Below, piece after piece: positions 1 through 11,290 of a stretch of 64,000 bases of DNA; the first letter of the stretch is position 1, and every line of letters begins with the position of its first letter. The translations under genes were made by a program, and so were the position numbers. Source of the DNA: Glebionis coronaria (taxonomy: Eukaryota > Streptophyta > Magnoliopsida > Asterales > Asteraceae). The stretch spans positions 523,182,618 to 523,246,617 of the forward strand of contig CM046882.1 of NCBI GenBank assembly GCA_025667525.1. Reading direction: 5' to 3'. Below the pieces are notes generated by a model. That model made no database searches, was not told the origin of the DNA, and saw only the letters and a list, made by a program, of their open reading frames with translations.

Positions 1-1209
1 TGTCGCAATCTTGAAGTAGAGCTTTCAAAACAAATTCAGTCATATAACAAACTTTCGAAAAGTTTTTCTCAACTTGAGAAACACTCCATTTCTCTTGAAC
101 TTGCTTTACAAAAAGGTGAAAAATCTCATAATCATAAAAAGTGTCAAGAAATGTCAGCTTCTTCGTTTCGTCTACTAAATGAAAAAGATTTCGAAATAAA
201 TGATTTGAAAGCTCAGCTAAAAGAAAGGGACATAGCCATAAGTGAGTTACAGAAACTCATTGAGAAAATCAAAGGAAAGTCTGTTTTGGGTAAACCATCC
301 GCCGTTCGTCAACCGAATGCGGTTAAATGCCCTAAATCATCTATTTTGGGACAATCCCCACATACTTTGACTAAGATAGGAAATGATAAGATTACCAATG
401 TGATAGCACCTGGAATGTATAAGATGAACACTAAGCCCACTCAAACTGGAACATCGCGGTTACCTCAGAATATTAAGAAAACTAATCAACGTGTGTCTTC
501 TTCTACAGGAGTAATCCCCACTACTAGCGTTAGCGGACCACAACTTAAGAGCGATAGAATGCACGATAAGGTCATGCCTAACAATAGTCAAGGAAAGAAG
601 TTGGAAGTAGAAGACCACCGTAGGAATTTTAATTTTTCTAAGAATAAAACGTCTGTAACTGCATGTAATGACAGTTTAAATGCTAAGACCTCGAATGTTG
701 AATTTGTTTGTGTTGAATGTGGCAAATGTGTTCGTACTTTCAATCATGATGCTTGTGCTCTTAATTATAATGGCGTGAATACTAGAACTAGGAAGCCTAT
801 TCGTATGCCCACTAGTACTAGTGAACCCACAAGAACTTTGAACCAATCCACTGAGCAACCACTTAAGAAACTAAGTGCGTTAGAATCCACTACTCTACGT
901 AAACAAAGCAGGTTAAAGAAGCTTTATGAGAACATGATTAGGACATGTACACGGGGGTATTCAAGATTTACACCACCCGGATACAAATGGGTACCTAAGA
1001 CAACCCCCATTCTAATTGGGTCTATGAATGTTAGCTTGCCTTTAGAATCTAGGTCCACTACTATTTTGGAACCCGTTTCTATCAAGGGCTCCCATTTGTC
1101 AAATGCTACATTGTCTTCTAATTCTTCTGCAGCTCGTCGAAATCATCCTATTCATAATGGACTCCGGGTGCACAAAGCACATGACGGGCAATCTCAAGCT
1201 TCTCATTAA
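1..1209 (+). pseudogene. copia gag C-terminal region (partial, open at window start)
   Basis: The frame is open from base 1, so the start lies outside the window. The first 90 or so residues are a heptad-rich, Lys/Glu/Leu-rich stretch that looks like a coiled coil (LNEKDFEINDLKAQLKERD). A basic, Ser/Thr/Pro-rich linker follows, with a CVECGKCV cysteine pair near 708-735 and a basic segment. In related elements this region leads without interruption into the protease. Here the protease is in another frame, so a frameshift lies between about 1100 and 1150. Confidence 0.7.
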
Positions 1210-2515
1210 CTTCGTGGAGAAGTTTCTGGGTACGGTACGGTTTGGAAATGATCAATTTGCACCGATACTCGGATATGGAGACTTGGTTCAAGGGAATATC
1301 ACTATAAAACGGGTTTATTACGTCGAAGGACTGAATTACAATTTATTCTCGGTTGGTCAATTTTGTGATGCGGATTTGGAAGTGGCTTTTCGGAAATCTA
1401 CTTGCTATGTTAGAGACTACGATGGGAATGACCTTCTTACAGGTTCTCGTGGTTCTGATCTCTACACAGTAACTCTTCAAGATACATCCTCAACAAATCC
1501 AATTTGCTTAATGGCTAAAGCTTCATCATCTCAAGCATGGTTATGGCATCAACGATTGTCACATCTCAACTTTGACACCATCAACTTGCTTTCGAAAAAT
1601 GATATTGTGACCGGTCTTCCTAAGTTGAAATTCGTCAAAGACCATCTTTGTTCTTCTTGTGAGTTGGGGAAAGCAAAACGGAAGTCTTTCAAAACAAAGA
1701 CTACCCCAAGCTCAAAAGGACGATTGGAACTTCTACACATGGATTTATGTGGTCCCATGCGTGTAGAGAGTATTAACGGGAAAAAGTATATTCTCGTGAT
1801 TGTTGATGATTACTCTATATACACATGGACTTTCTTCTTAAGGTCCAAAGATGAAACACCAGAGGTTCTCAAAAACTTTCTCAATATGATACAACGCAAT
1901 CTTCAAGCTCAAGTCTTAACCGTAAGAACGGATAGGGGTACTGAATTTTTGAACAAGAACTTGCAATCTTACTTTCAAGAAGAAGGCATCGAACATCAAA
2001 CGTCTATTGCTCGAACTCCTGAACAAAACGGCGTTGTCGAAAGACGGAACCGTACTTTGGTTGAGGCTGCTCGAACAATGCTTTCTGCTTCAAAATTACC
2101 GCTATTCTTCTGGGCTGAAGCAATTGCAACTGCCTGTTATACTCAGAATCGTTCTCTCGTCATCCCTAGACATGAAAAGACACCTTACCACATCATCAAT
2201 GGCAGAAAACCTACTGTCAAATTCTTTCACGTATTTGGATCTTTATGCTACATTCTTAAAGACGGTGAGAATCTCGACAAGATGAAAGAAAAAGGTGATG
2301 CATGTATTTTTGTGGGGTATGCGACATTGTCGAAAGGATATCGGGTCTATAACAAGAGAACAAAGATTATTGTCGAAACAATTCATGTGAGCTTTGACGA
2401 ATTGCCACTAATGGTACTTGATCACAACAGCTCAAGTCCCGCACCTCAATGTCCAGCAATGGCACCTACACACAACAGTGTACGTCCCGTGCAAGAATGT
2501 CAACAACACATATGA
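1142..2515 (+). pseudogene. copia protease, GAG-pre-integrase and integrase
   Basis: The segment begins with the protease active-site motif MDSGCTKHMTG at about 1159. Next comes the GAG-pre-integrase zinc site (WLWHQRLSHLN, then CSSCELGKAKR), and then the integrase core. Its D,D,E residues are seen in HMDLCGPM, RTDRGTEF and PEQNGVVERRN. It integrates the cDNA copy into host DNA in active elements. The frame stops at 2513-2515 after the integrase C-terminus, and the linker to RT continues in another frame from about 2449, so a frameshift is present. The N-terminal boundary is set by the protease motif, as the upstream open codons are not protease-like. Confidence 0.85.
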
Positions 2516-3153
2516 ATGAGTTGGTTGATTTATATGATCTAATGTTTGAAGAATATTACTATGGAATCAATCAAGTTGTGTCAAAGCCTTCCGCTGTCAC
2601 CACTACTGATGCACCCGAGCAAAGTCAACAAGACACAACTGCATCTACTTCAGCAACCGTTGCTCAAGAGACAATTCCAGTGGATACTCAACAAACTCAA
2701 GAAACTGTCATACAACCAACATCACCAACCGTCAATGCTGAAGGAGAAAACAACAATCAAGCAGTCGATGCACAACCTGACGATGAAGAATTTATCAATC
2801 CGTTCGGTACACCGGTACTCGAAGTCGGAGAGTCTTCTACTCAACATGTTGATCCGTCCAACATGCATACATTCTACCAACCATATCCATCCACTCACCA
2901 TTAGACACGTGATCATCCATTGGAGCAAGTCATTGGAAATCCTTCACAACCGGTTCGAACACGCAGACAACTCGAAACCGATGGCGATGTGTGTATGTAT
3001 GCACTAACCGTAAGTTCAACTGTACCTACAAACATCAAACAAGCCATGACTGATCATGCGTGGATTGAATCAATGCAAGACAAAATTCATCAGTTTGAAC
3101 GCCTAAATGTTTGGGAACTTGTTGACCGACCCTATTTGGAATGTCAATTTTAG
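2449..3153 (+). pseudogene. copia integrase-RT linker and RT N-terminus, with internal stop
   Basis: Gln/Thr-rich acidic linker typical of the region between copia integrase and RT. It is interrupted by TAG at 2902-2904 and continues in the same frame with HPLEQVIGNPSQPVRTRRQL and WIESMQDKIHQFERLNVWEL, the conserved lead-in to the RT domain. The frame ends at 3151-3153 and RT resumes in another frame at about 3141, so there is one nonsense codon and one frameshift in 700 bases. Confidence 0.75.
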
Positions 3154-4586
3154 ATTTCAAATGGATCTGGAAAAACAAACTGGATGAAGAACAAACCATC
3201 ATCAAAAACAAATCTCGTCTTGTGGTTAAGGGATATCGTCAACAAGAAGGCATAGACTACGATGAATCATTCGCTCCAGTCGCTCGTTTGGAAGCAGTCA
3301 GGATATTCCTTGCTTATGCTGCACATAAGGGCTTCACGGTTTTTCAGATGGACGTTAAAACTGCTTTTCTCAACAGTCATTTGAAGGAAGAAGTGTATGT
3401 GAATCAGCCGGAAGGATTCATCGATCCTCATCATCCTGACAAATTCTATCGTCTCAAGAAGGCTGTATATGGACTTAAACAAGCTCTAAGGGCATGGTAC
3501 GAAGAACTTTCAAACTTCTTGGTGTCCAAAGGATTCTCCAAAGGTTCTATTGATCCTACTCTCTTTACTAATAAATATGGGGATGACATAATGCTGGTGC
3601 AAGTTTATGTTGATGACATTATTTTTGGTTCCACGAACCCAAAACTTTCAAAACGTTATGAAAAATTAATGCACAGCAGATTTGAAATGTCAATGATGGG
3701 GGAGCTAAAATTCTTTTTAGGCCTCCAGATTCATTAATCCCCACGTGGTATCTTCATTAACCAAGCTAAGTATGCTCAAGAGATACTTAAAAAGCATGGT
3801 ATGACCTCATGTGCTCGCGTTGGTACACCATTGTCGACCACATCCCTAGACGCTGACTTGTACTTATATCCCGTAGATCAAACGCAATATCGCAGTATGA
3901 TCGGGTCACTTATGTACCTTACAGCCAGCAGGCCTGATATTCATCATGCCACATGCTATTGTGCACGATATCAAGCCAGACCTACTCAAAAGCACCTCAA
4001 AGAGGTTAAACGGATCTTTCGGTACCTTAAGAATACCATTCTCATGGGACTCTGGTATCCGAGGGAAACCGGTTTTCATCTAACAGCTTTTTCAGATTCT
4101 GATCATGCAGGTTGTCTTGATAGTCGAAAAAGCACTTCTGGTAGCATACAATTTCTAGGGGAAGACAAGCTTGCCAGCTGGTCGTCAAAGAAGCAGGATT
4201 GCACTTCGCTCTCATCAGCTGAAGCCGAATATGTAGCTCTATCCGCGTGCTGTGCTCAAGTACTTTGGATGAGAACTCAACTCACGGATTATGGCTTCCA
4301 CTTTGATAAAATACCTATGTATTGTAACTCAAAGTCGGCCATAGCCATATCTTGCAATCCGGTTCAACACTCCCGTACCAAGCACATCGATGTCAGATAT
4401 CACTTCATCAAGGAACAAATGGAACGTGGCATCGTGGAATTATACTTTGTCAGAATTGAGTACCAGCTGGCAGACTTGTTTACAAAAGCTCTATCGAAAG
4501 ATAGGTTTGCGTATCTCGTTGGCCGTCTTGGTATGAAGTATATGACTCCAGAAGACTTGGAGGTTTTGGCAAATGAAGCTGCTTGA
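3141..4586 (+). pseudogene. copia reverse transcriptase and RNase H
   Basis: RT motifs are [35 protein letters not shown] and the catalytic YVDD in [16 protein letters not shown] at 3735-3737 interrupts the frame just after FFLGLQIH. The same frame continues with the RT end and an RNase H of the copia type (FSDSDHAGCLDSRKSTSG, SSAEAEYVALSACC, RTKHIDVRYHFIKEQ) to TGA at 4584-4586. Apart from the one nonsense codon the RT/RNase H frame is intact. In an active element it makes cDNA in cytoplasmic particles. Confidence 0.88.
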
Positions 4587-7202
4587 TATACTCTCACGAT
4601 GACTTCTAAGCACATCACAGCTTAGGACTCGGACCTCAACTAAGGAAAGTTTATCTCGGACGATAACTTATCCTTCTCAACGAGAAATTCATATTTCTCG
4701 GTCATGAGATTCTCATAAAAACATTCAAAGTTTTTAAGTTCATGAAAAACGATTTCTAAGTAAATGTCAGCTTTGAACTCGAACTTCAACTTAAGGAAAG
4801 TTTATCACGGATGATAACTTATCCTTCACAACGGGAAATTTATTTTTCTCGGTCATGAGCTAGTCACAAAACAATCAAAGTTTTGAGCTCATGAAAAACG
4901 GACCCGAAAGGGGAGTGTATGTTTCAGTGCGCTTTCCCTAATCAATAGAAGAGAAGTCTTCTATCCTGATTATTTTAAAACCGTTGAACACAATTTTTCA
5001 AGAATTTCTCAAAAGGTTTTTCTAAATCTTTCAAAATTGTGTGTTCAACACTCCCTTCCTCATAAGTGGTTTTTATATCTCAAAATTTTCATATGTTATT
5101 TTGATTAATTTTTGAGGGGGAGCGTTTTAAAATCAAGCCTTTTAATGTTGTTGGGTACATCTCTAAAATTGTCATATTTTATGTATCCAACATATTCTGA
5201 AATTGATATGAAATTGTCAAATGTAATATATTATATCGGAAAAGGCATCTCAACTCCGTACCTCAACATATTTTGTGGTGTCGTTTTTCTAAAATTTTGT
5301 CAAATTTTGTCTCAAGACACACATATATTGTTGAGGGGGAGCGACCCGACCGAAAATGTTCCATGATTCATGCGTGCACACATGTTTCTCTCCCAATCGA
5401 TTTTTCGGAAAATGTCATATTTTAATCAATTGGTATCTCTAATATTATGTTTTTATATTAGAGATAGGGGGAGAAAATGTGATTAAAATGTAATATATCG
5501 CAACAAGTGATCTTAAAGACTCAAGTGCAACTCTTTCCTTCACATGCCAAACTATTTCGTATATTGATGCATGTGTGTAGGGGGAGCTTTTCGGAAATGT
5601 AAAACTTTCAAGTGTTAAAAGTTTTGATGTTTATCAAACACTTTGAATGGTTTTCAATGGTTTATGGTTACGATCTATACCCAAAACAACCTACTATCCA
5701 CGACGGAACAATGAAGTCAAAAGGTGGTTTAGGATAGGAAACTTAGTCCTATGATCCAACCAGAACCGGAGGGATCTACCCAAGGACATTCCATAGCTAG
5801 AAATAGTTGTCCTTAGGAAAGATGGAGTGGAATGAAGCTGAATTCGGACCAATTACTTAAGTTAGCACTGGAACAATCACAACAAGGTGCTAATGATGAC
5901 GCATTGGTAAGCATTGAAGGAGTTGAATATTCTATGCAACTTAGGCAGAAACCGGGTCAATACATCTATTGAAGACAAGTCATCATGGACCTAGTGATGC
6001 AATGCACAACCCTTCCCAGCCATTCGAGTTTCTCTCAAAAGACACTTGTCTCATTGTCACGGAGATCAACACGTATCTATTGACTTTCTCACTCCGAGTT
6101 AGTTAATATTGAAAAGGTGGCAGTCTGCTCCAGCCTCCGATTACCAAAATGCACTTATTGAGTCTAGAGCCAAACGAGATCAATTTATCATCTCATTAGG
6201 ACACAATCGAGTCCTACGCATTATCCTTGTGATATTGCCAGAACATCTGAGTGATACGATTCACAATGAAGATGGAAATCCTGCTTGAGCCAGCATTAAA
6301 CAAGCTCATGGTAGGTAACTTGTGCGATTCTACACGAATCAAACTTGTGAGAACTGGAAAGCAACTAAGTTTCGATTCTTAATTGATTCAAACTTGATTC
6401 CAGGTTTCTTCGCAAAATCCATGTGATCTTGCCAGAACATTCAGAGTGACACTCATTAGTGTTCACAGTGACGAATGGAAATCCTTCCAGTGTCAACATC
6501 AAACAGCACTGCGGTAGGTAACTCGCAAGATTCTCTATGAATCAAGCTTGTGACAAACTGGAAAGCAACAATGGTGCGATTCTTTTAGAATCAAACTTGT
6601 TCCAGGAAATATGAATTGACGACTCTAATCAGACGGATAATTTATCCTTATGATTCACTATTTACGTTCGCAGTCTGCTTTGAGACGGTCGAGTAAAGAG
6701 AACTGGCTTCTACCGCCGGGAAACCCTGTCAAGGAGGTTCTTAATCGAATCTACCTGATCACAGGTACGGTATTTAATACCGTTTAACGGTCTTCACCGA
6801 CCGGAGGTAGAACGCTACCGAGTTAGGATGAAATGTTCAAAGCCATTTTATCCGTGTCTATATATGTTGCTGCATATCAAGAAGGTGGCGTAGCTGTGAT
6901 ACCGATGTCGATTCAGAAGTCACAAGAGCACAAGATGGCGATAATCAAGATACCTAAAAATGTAAGAATGTAATAGGTCATCTTAGTCACAAGGAGTACA
7001 GATGAAGATCTCAAGCACTCAAAGTCAAATGACAAAGGCTCAAGATAAAGATCACGAAAGCATGAAGGAACAAAGCTGTTACAAACAAGATCAAGACCAA
7101 GATACAAGACCAAAGCAGGAAGATCTCCTCTACAAGAATGTATTCACTCAACCATCTTATGCTTTTTAAGCATTTTAAGATGACCGATACATTGGGGGAG
7201 AT
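4587..7202 (+). repeat. Post-pol non-coding tail of the copia element, with internal duplications
   Basis: No convincing gene is present. Two duplications are visible. A block with AAGGAAAGTTTATC...GATAACTTATCCTTC... TTTCTCGGTCATGAG occurs at about 4643-4715 and again at 4794-4865. A longer block around GCCAGAACAT...GGAAATCC...GGTAGGTAACT...AACTGGAAAGCAAC occurs at about 6228-6366 and 6423-6570. SIRE-type elements can carry an env-like ORF here; I see only short ORFs without features of one. Confidence 0.6.
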
Positions 7203-7570
7203 TGTTAGCCCTATATTTTATATAGTCGAACAAGAATGTAATAGGTCATCTTAGTCGTTAAATGGTCTTGTATTGTAATAGGTTAGTCGGGAAAAACCGG
7301 GCTTGGACTTTAAGCTAATATTGTATAAGTTAGGGGCGTAAGCCCAAAACAAAGCCAAGCCCGGCCCAAGATGAAGCCCACAAAGGCCTTAGGCCGTGGC
7401 ATATATAACCCTCTTCCACATGTGGAAGAGGGTGTTGGTTACCATTTTGTTTCTCTCTCTAAAAGTGTTTAACCTTCCAAATTCTCTCTTGTTTCTCTCT
7501 CTACTTTCTTCTCTTTCTCTCTCTAAATATATCTTCTAAATCTTGTGTTATGGATTAAATGGGAACAACA
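7203..7570 (+). repeat. 3' LTR of the SIRE-like copia element (right edge uncertain)
   Basis: Follows the polypurine tract and opens with TGTTAGCCC. It holds a TATA-like box (CATATATAAC near 7399) followed by a CT-rich leader (repeated TTTCTCTCTCT), as expected of a promoter-bearing LTR. The end should be CA. AACAACA ends at 7570, but sequence from about 7571 matches the post-pol tail of another copia element, so the LTR may be cut short. Confidence 0.6.
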
Positions 7571-9037
7571 TGCTAAATGTCTGTTCATAATATGGGAATA
7601 TTATTAAATTAAGACAAATCAAAATAGCGATAAAGTATACTTGAAAGTATATTGATCGATTTTGGATAATATTCGATGAATCGAATATTGGACTTATCCC
7701 CACTATATGATTTTACTTTGTGGATCTTTGTCATCAAGTAAAACATAAATAGTTATCCTTAGACTTGAGATACCAGGAAACTGTTATGAATCTAGTGCAT
7801 CTCTAGAGAATAAGCTAACGTTAAACGTAACTGGTAGCTATAAGGATTATTTTAGAAGTGTTGCAAAATTCATAAGTTTTGCTTGTAGTCAATATGGAAT
7901 TTATTTCCTCCAATTTCGTTTTAGAGTTTAATACAGTTGGGCTCCTCGTGAGATTAGTAAGATGTGTGTGTGGCCACACCGAAATTTGTTTTGGTATTCT
8001 TGTTGAATCTGTGAACGAGAAATAGAATGGTTTATGAAAGGAATGACTAAGATCCATATCCTTATTAACGTTGTATTAGAAATAAAAGGATAATAATAAT
8101 GATGAATCATTAAAGGTTTTATCCATGAGACCTTACTCGAGTTGTACTAGAGACATTGCTAGTGTAACTAGACGCTAGTCAATGTAATCACGATATTCGA
8201 AATATGTCCAAGTGGGAGCTGAAAGTTTATGGACTTATATTTAATAGTCGTGTGATAGGATCGAACTCGAGATTACGGGATTCCACACAATACGTAAAGA
8301 GTTAATTTATTTAGTAAATATATTTATTATATTTATTAATTTATTTAATAAATATATATTTATTATATTTATTAAATTAAACCGAGCTATGACTTTAACG
8401 ATCGTTAAATATATAAGAGTTAAGTATTAACGAGCGTTAAGGAATAAATAAAAAGAAGGATAGAAGGTTCCGGAACACCCCTAAGGGGTGTTTTGGTCCG
8501 TCGGTTATGGAGGCAAGGGGAGGGGGAAAAACTTTCCTTTTATTTGTTTTAAACTACAAGAATTAGGTCTATATAAACAACACCAAACCTCATAATTCAC
8601 AACATTAATCTCTCCCTCTCCTCTCTTTATTGCGACTGCAACACACAACCCACTAAAGGGTTTCGGTTGGTTTTGTGTTCTTTCGGTTTTACTAATAATC
8701 TAGTCCCAACCCCTCTCTAGGGTTGTTGGGTAGATTTTTCTACTAGAGTAGAAGCTCGGTTTACACGTGTTAGAATCACGGTTAGCTCGTTGTATTACGT
8801 GTTTACAAGATCGTAATATAGTCTTACTTTAGACTATATCTTGGTTATATACGGTATAAACCCAAATTGGTGATTCGTTCTTCATCTTGTGGATTTGCTT
8901 TAGCGTAAAGGTATGTAACCCTAATTCGATTAATTATAATTGTGTTATTATTATGATCTTGTTAAATCGCTTCCGCTATGTGTGCTTTGATCTCGTTTAG
9001 GGTTTTGTGTAATTGTTATGAACTATATAAACCTTCA
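7571..9037 (+). mobile_element. Second copia element: post-pol tail, polypurine tract and 3' LTR only
   Basis: The tail (7571-8207) shares landmarks with the tail of the complete copia element at 51292-59418 read on its own strand: ATATGGGAATATT, a GGATC..TGTCAT block and ATCCTTAGACTTGAGAT. A polypurine tract CCAAGTGGGAGC (8208-8219) matches that of the other element. The LTR runs 8220-9037, from TGAAAGTTTAT to AACCTTCA (near-inverted ends), with a TATA box at about 8571 (CTATATAAAC). Pol and the 5' LTR are missing. Confidence 0.7.
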
Positions 9038-9042
9038 GTAAG

Positions 9043-9483
9043 AGGACCATTCTATCTTATTGATGTTGTCCTACTGTTTGATCCTTTTCAACAGCTTCAG
9101 AAAAACCTTTCCGCCATTGTCTGTCGTGGCAATCGTGCATCCGAATAGCATAAGAAAGTTCATGATAAACATGAAGTCCGATTCTTTAGTTGATTGGATC
9201 TTCTTTGCTATTTCTGGTGCGGTGCTCTTCCTGTGTACTAACTCTGTCATTCTTTGATGAAAGGATCATCTTGTTCTCTTTCTTCCATTTCATCAAGATA
9301 TATTGTCCCCATCGGAACTCCAAGCATGTCATGTACCTTCTCTCTTGTTATTTTTATGGACCCGTTTGCTAGTCTAAGATCCATGCTTTGTGGATGGAAC
9401 TTCTCAACCACATGGTACAGCATATGTGAAGGTAGCTCTTGTATAGGAAACTCGATATACCTCTCAAAGCTAATTTTTTTCAA
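9043..9483 (-). pseudogene. ULP-like transposon gene fragment
   Basis: A 78-residue open stretch (9247-9483) with MLYHVVEKFHPQSMDLRL, NGSIKITREKVHDMLGVPMG and DDPFIKE, continuing with breaks as FMFIMNFLMLFGCTIATT. It parallels, in the same order, a segment of the Ulp1-like gene of the large Mutator-like element here (GRFAVRAF, NGSSILVTPQKIKDILGLTIGG, DDPFV, KVNFLTLFYVGLCTAYT). So it is a second, distant copy of the N-terminal part of that family. No protease domain is present; it ends against the 3' end of the second copia LTR. Confidence 0.6.
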
Positions 9484-9722
9484 TTTTTTTTACTTCATCT
9501 GACAATCCCATCGTTGTGTCAAACAAGGATTTGGGAGAGCATCTAGTTAGTACCGTTGGGTATACCTTTTCATGTTTCTTTTAACTTGTCCCTCTGCCCT
9601 TCTTTTCCTTTATTAAAGTCAGCTTGTAGTCCTCGTCCTCTACTTTAGAAACAATCTTTTTTTACTTTTTCCCATTTGATGTTGAAGGTTTTGAACGTTT
9701 AAAGACTCAACTTCAGTTGAAG

Positions 9723-9914
9723 TTATTCAATCAATTTATCATTATAAATTTTCATTTTGAAAGGAAACACAGTTTCATAAAATCTAACGTCCATTGAAAA
9801 TAAAAACATTTTATTATCAATACTATACAATTTATAATCTTTTTTCACACTAGAAAAACCAAGTAAAACACATTCTCCAGACCTGACACCAAACTTGTCA
9901 TTGTTATTCAACAC
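9723..9914 (-). pseudogene. copia integrase C-terminal fragment
   Basis: 63 residues including LNNNDKFGVRSGECVLLGF and YKLYSIDNKMFLFSMDVRFY with ETVFPF, the C-terminal integrase segment of Ty1/copia (G/A-x-KCVFLGY...Y..y...T....S.DV.F.E). Upstream on the same strand (9920-10150) is an acidic, Asp/Asn/Glu-rich open stretch of unknown origin that reads into a PHL fragment. It is an isolated piece without neighbouring RT. Confidence 0.65.
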
Positions 9915-10186
9915 AATGATGAAAAATATGCCTCATTAGGTCTTTCCGAGTTACCAAAAATGTTAGAACCATGAATCACTTCCTCATTGTTCAATTCGTC
10001 ATTCGCTTCATCATCCGAATCAATGAAAGGGGTTGCGAGTGGCGTGTTAGAATCCAAACCGTCAAATTCAAACATATTGGAAATTCCAAAATCGTCATCC
10101 AAAGAACGAGTTAAATTGAAAGTTTGCCGTAAGATGCACGAAATAACACACATACTAACGCTTGATGGGAATACGACTTGGGATCC

Positions 10187-10660
10187 TACCCCACTCATGG
10201 TAGGGGTTTTTGGGAGAGAGGTAGTCCTCTTTTCCATCATTTGAGCCTAGAAGTCATTGATCCCGCACCTGCACCACCAACTGTAGGAAATGAAGTCACA
10301 ACTGACTTGTCCCTTTGGGATGATCTCATTTCCCCTACGCCATACTGCTCTCCCATATATCCACTATAAGACTCTCGATATTTTGATGACAAAGGAGACT
10401 GAGGTAACGTACCACCAGAGACACGGGGACTTTGTGCTAATTTCCGTCTTTGAAACTGTTCCTCTTTCCTAGAATTATCCAGATTGTTCCATGGGGTAGG
10501 CGAGAAACTGGATTGTGCAAACTATTGGGTCATCCTTTGTTTCTGCTACAATCGTGGGTCAACATCTGAATACACCATATGCATATTCCGATTTATCTTA
10601 GTGTCAGTCTCTTGTTTTAGATTGTGTCTCATTCCTGATTGACCCATTGTAAATTGTTGT
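10187..10660 (-). pseudogene. PHL exon 8 fragment
   Basis: Reverse complement matches about 33430-33900 of the intact PHL gene closely. It includes the block for TTSLPKTP.MSGVGS, the GGTGGTGCAGGTGCGGGATCA stretch in part, and the block for FTMGQSGMR. Several frame-breaking changes exist (for example the arginine and glutamine codons near 10255 and 10540). There is no intron or other exon beside it. It is fused to unrelated sequence on both sides. Confidence 0.85.
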
Positions 10661-11290
10661 AGGAAAACAAATAGGGCAATACTCCATTCAGCAATATATG
10701 GTCTAGAAACCTTTTAGGTTCGCCCGTGTGTTTAGGTATAAACGATATAAATATAATTCTGAAACTAAAGTTTTTAGAGAAATTATACATATGAGTAAAG
10801 CTACCTCGATTGATCTACAATTGTCTATATACATCATATGCTTATATATATGAGACTTATAAATTGAGACGTCAAATTCTCATTATTTATATTTATTATC
10901 ATTCATAATATGTTTTTTGTAACGGTTAAAAAACGTTTTAAATTATTTATTTCCCACTATGTATGTCTTCTACAACCATTAAAAATAACAAACTACATTA
11001 TTTATAATCATTGTGCGTGTACTGGTGCACACTTCTTGAAAACTAGCTTTTTGGTGGGGAAGTGCATACAATCTTTATACTCGCTAATGATTGCGTGCAA
11101 TTGCTTGTTTCCATGCTACTAGACGTTGAAAAATTTTCATAACCTATGAAACAAAAGCAGAATAATTAAATAGTCGGAAAGAAAAAGAACGCTACACGTC
11201 AAACTTGTGGGAAAGTTAATCTACTTGTCTATTGCTAGACCATACATTGCTTATGTTGTTTATTGTTTGAGTTAGCATATGCATGATCAA
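10661..11290. other. AT-rich stretch without recognised features
   Basis: No ORF longer than 70 codons, no tRNA or repeat signature seen. It lies between the PHL fragment and the decayed copia RNase H and may be part of either insertion. Confidence 0.4.

Larger units (their letters stand above)
1..7570 (+). mobile_element. SIRE-like Ty1/copia retrotransposon, 3' part, degenerate
   Basis: The order gag end, protease, integrase, RT, RNase H is that of Ty1/copia. The 5' LTR and start of gag lie left of the window. A tail of about 2.6 kb without a long ORF follows pol, then a polypurine tract (TTGGGGGAGA, about 7193-7202) and a 3' LTR opening with TGTTAGCCC at 7203. A coiled-coil gag and a long post-pol tail fit the SIRE/Maximus lineage (inference). 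At least five breaks in the reading frame make it non-autonomous. The right edge is unclear because a second copia tail abuts it near 7545-7570. Confidence 0.88.

Noticed and set aside
5112..5366. 84-codon ORF in the copia tail as an env-like gene
   Set aside because: Too short, no signal peptide plus anchor pattern that I can defend, and it crosses a repeated segment.
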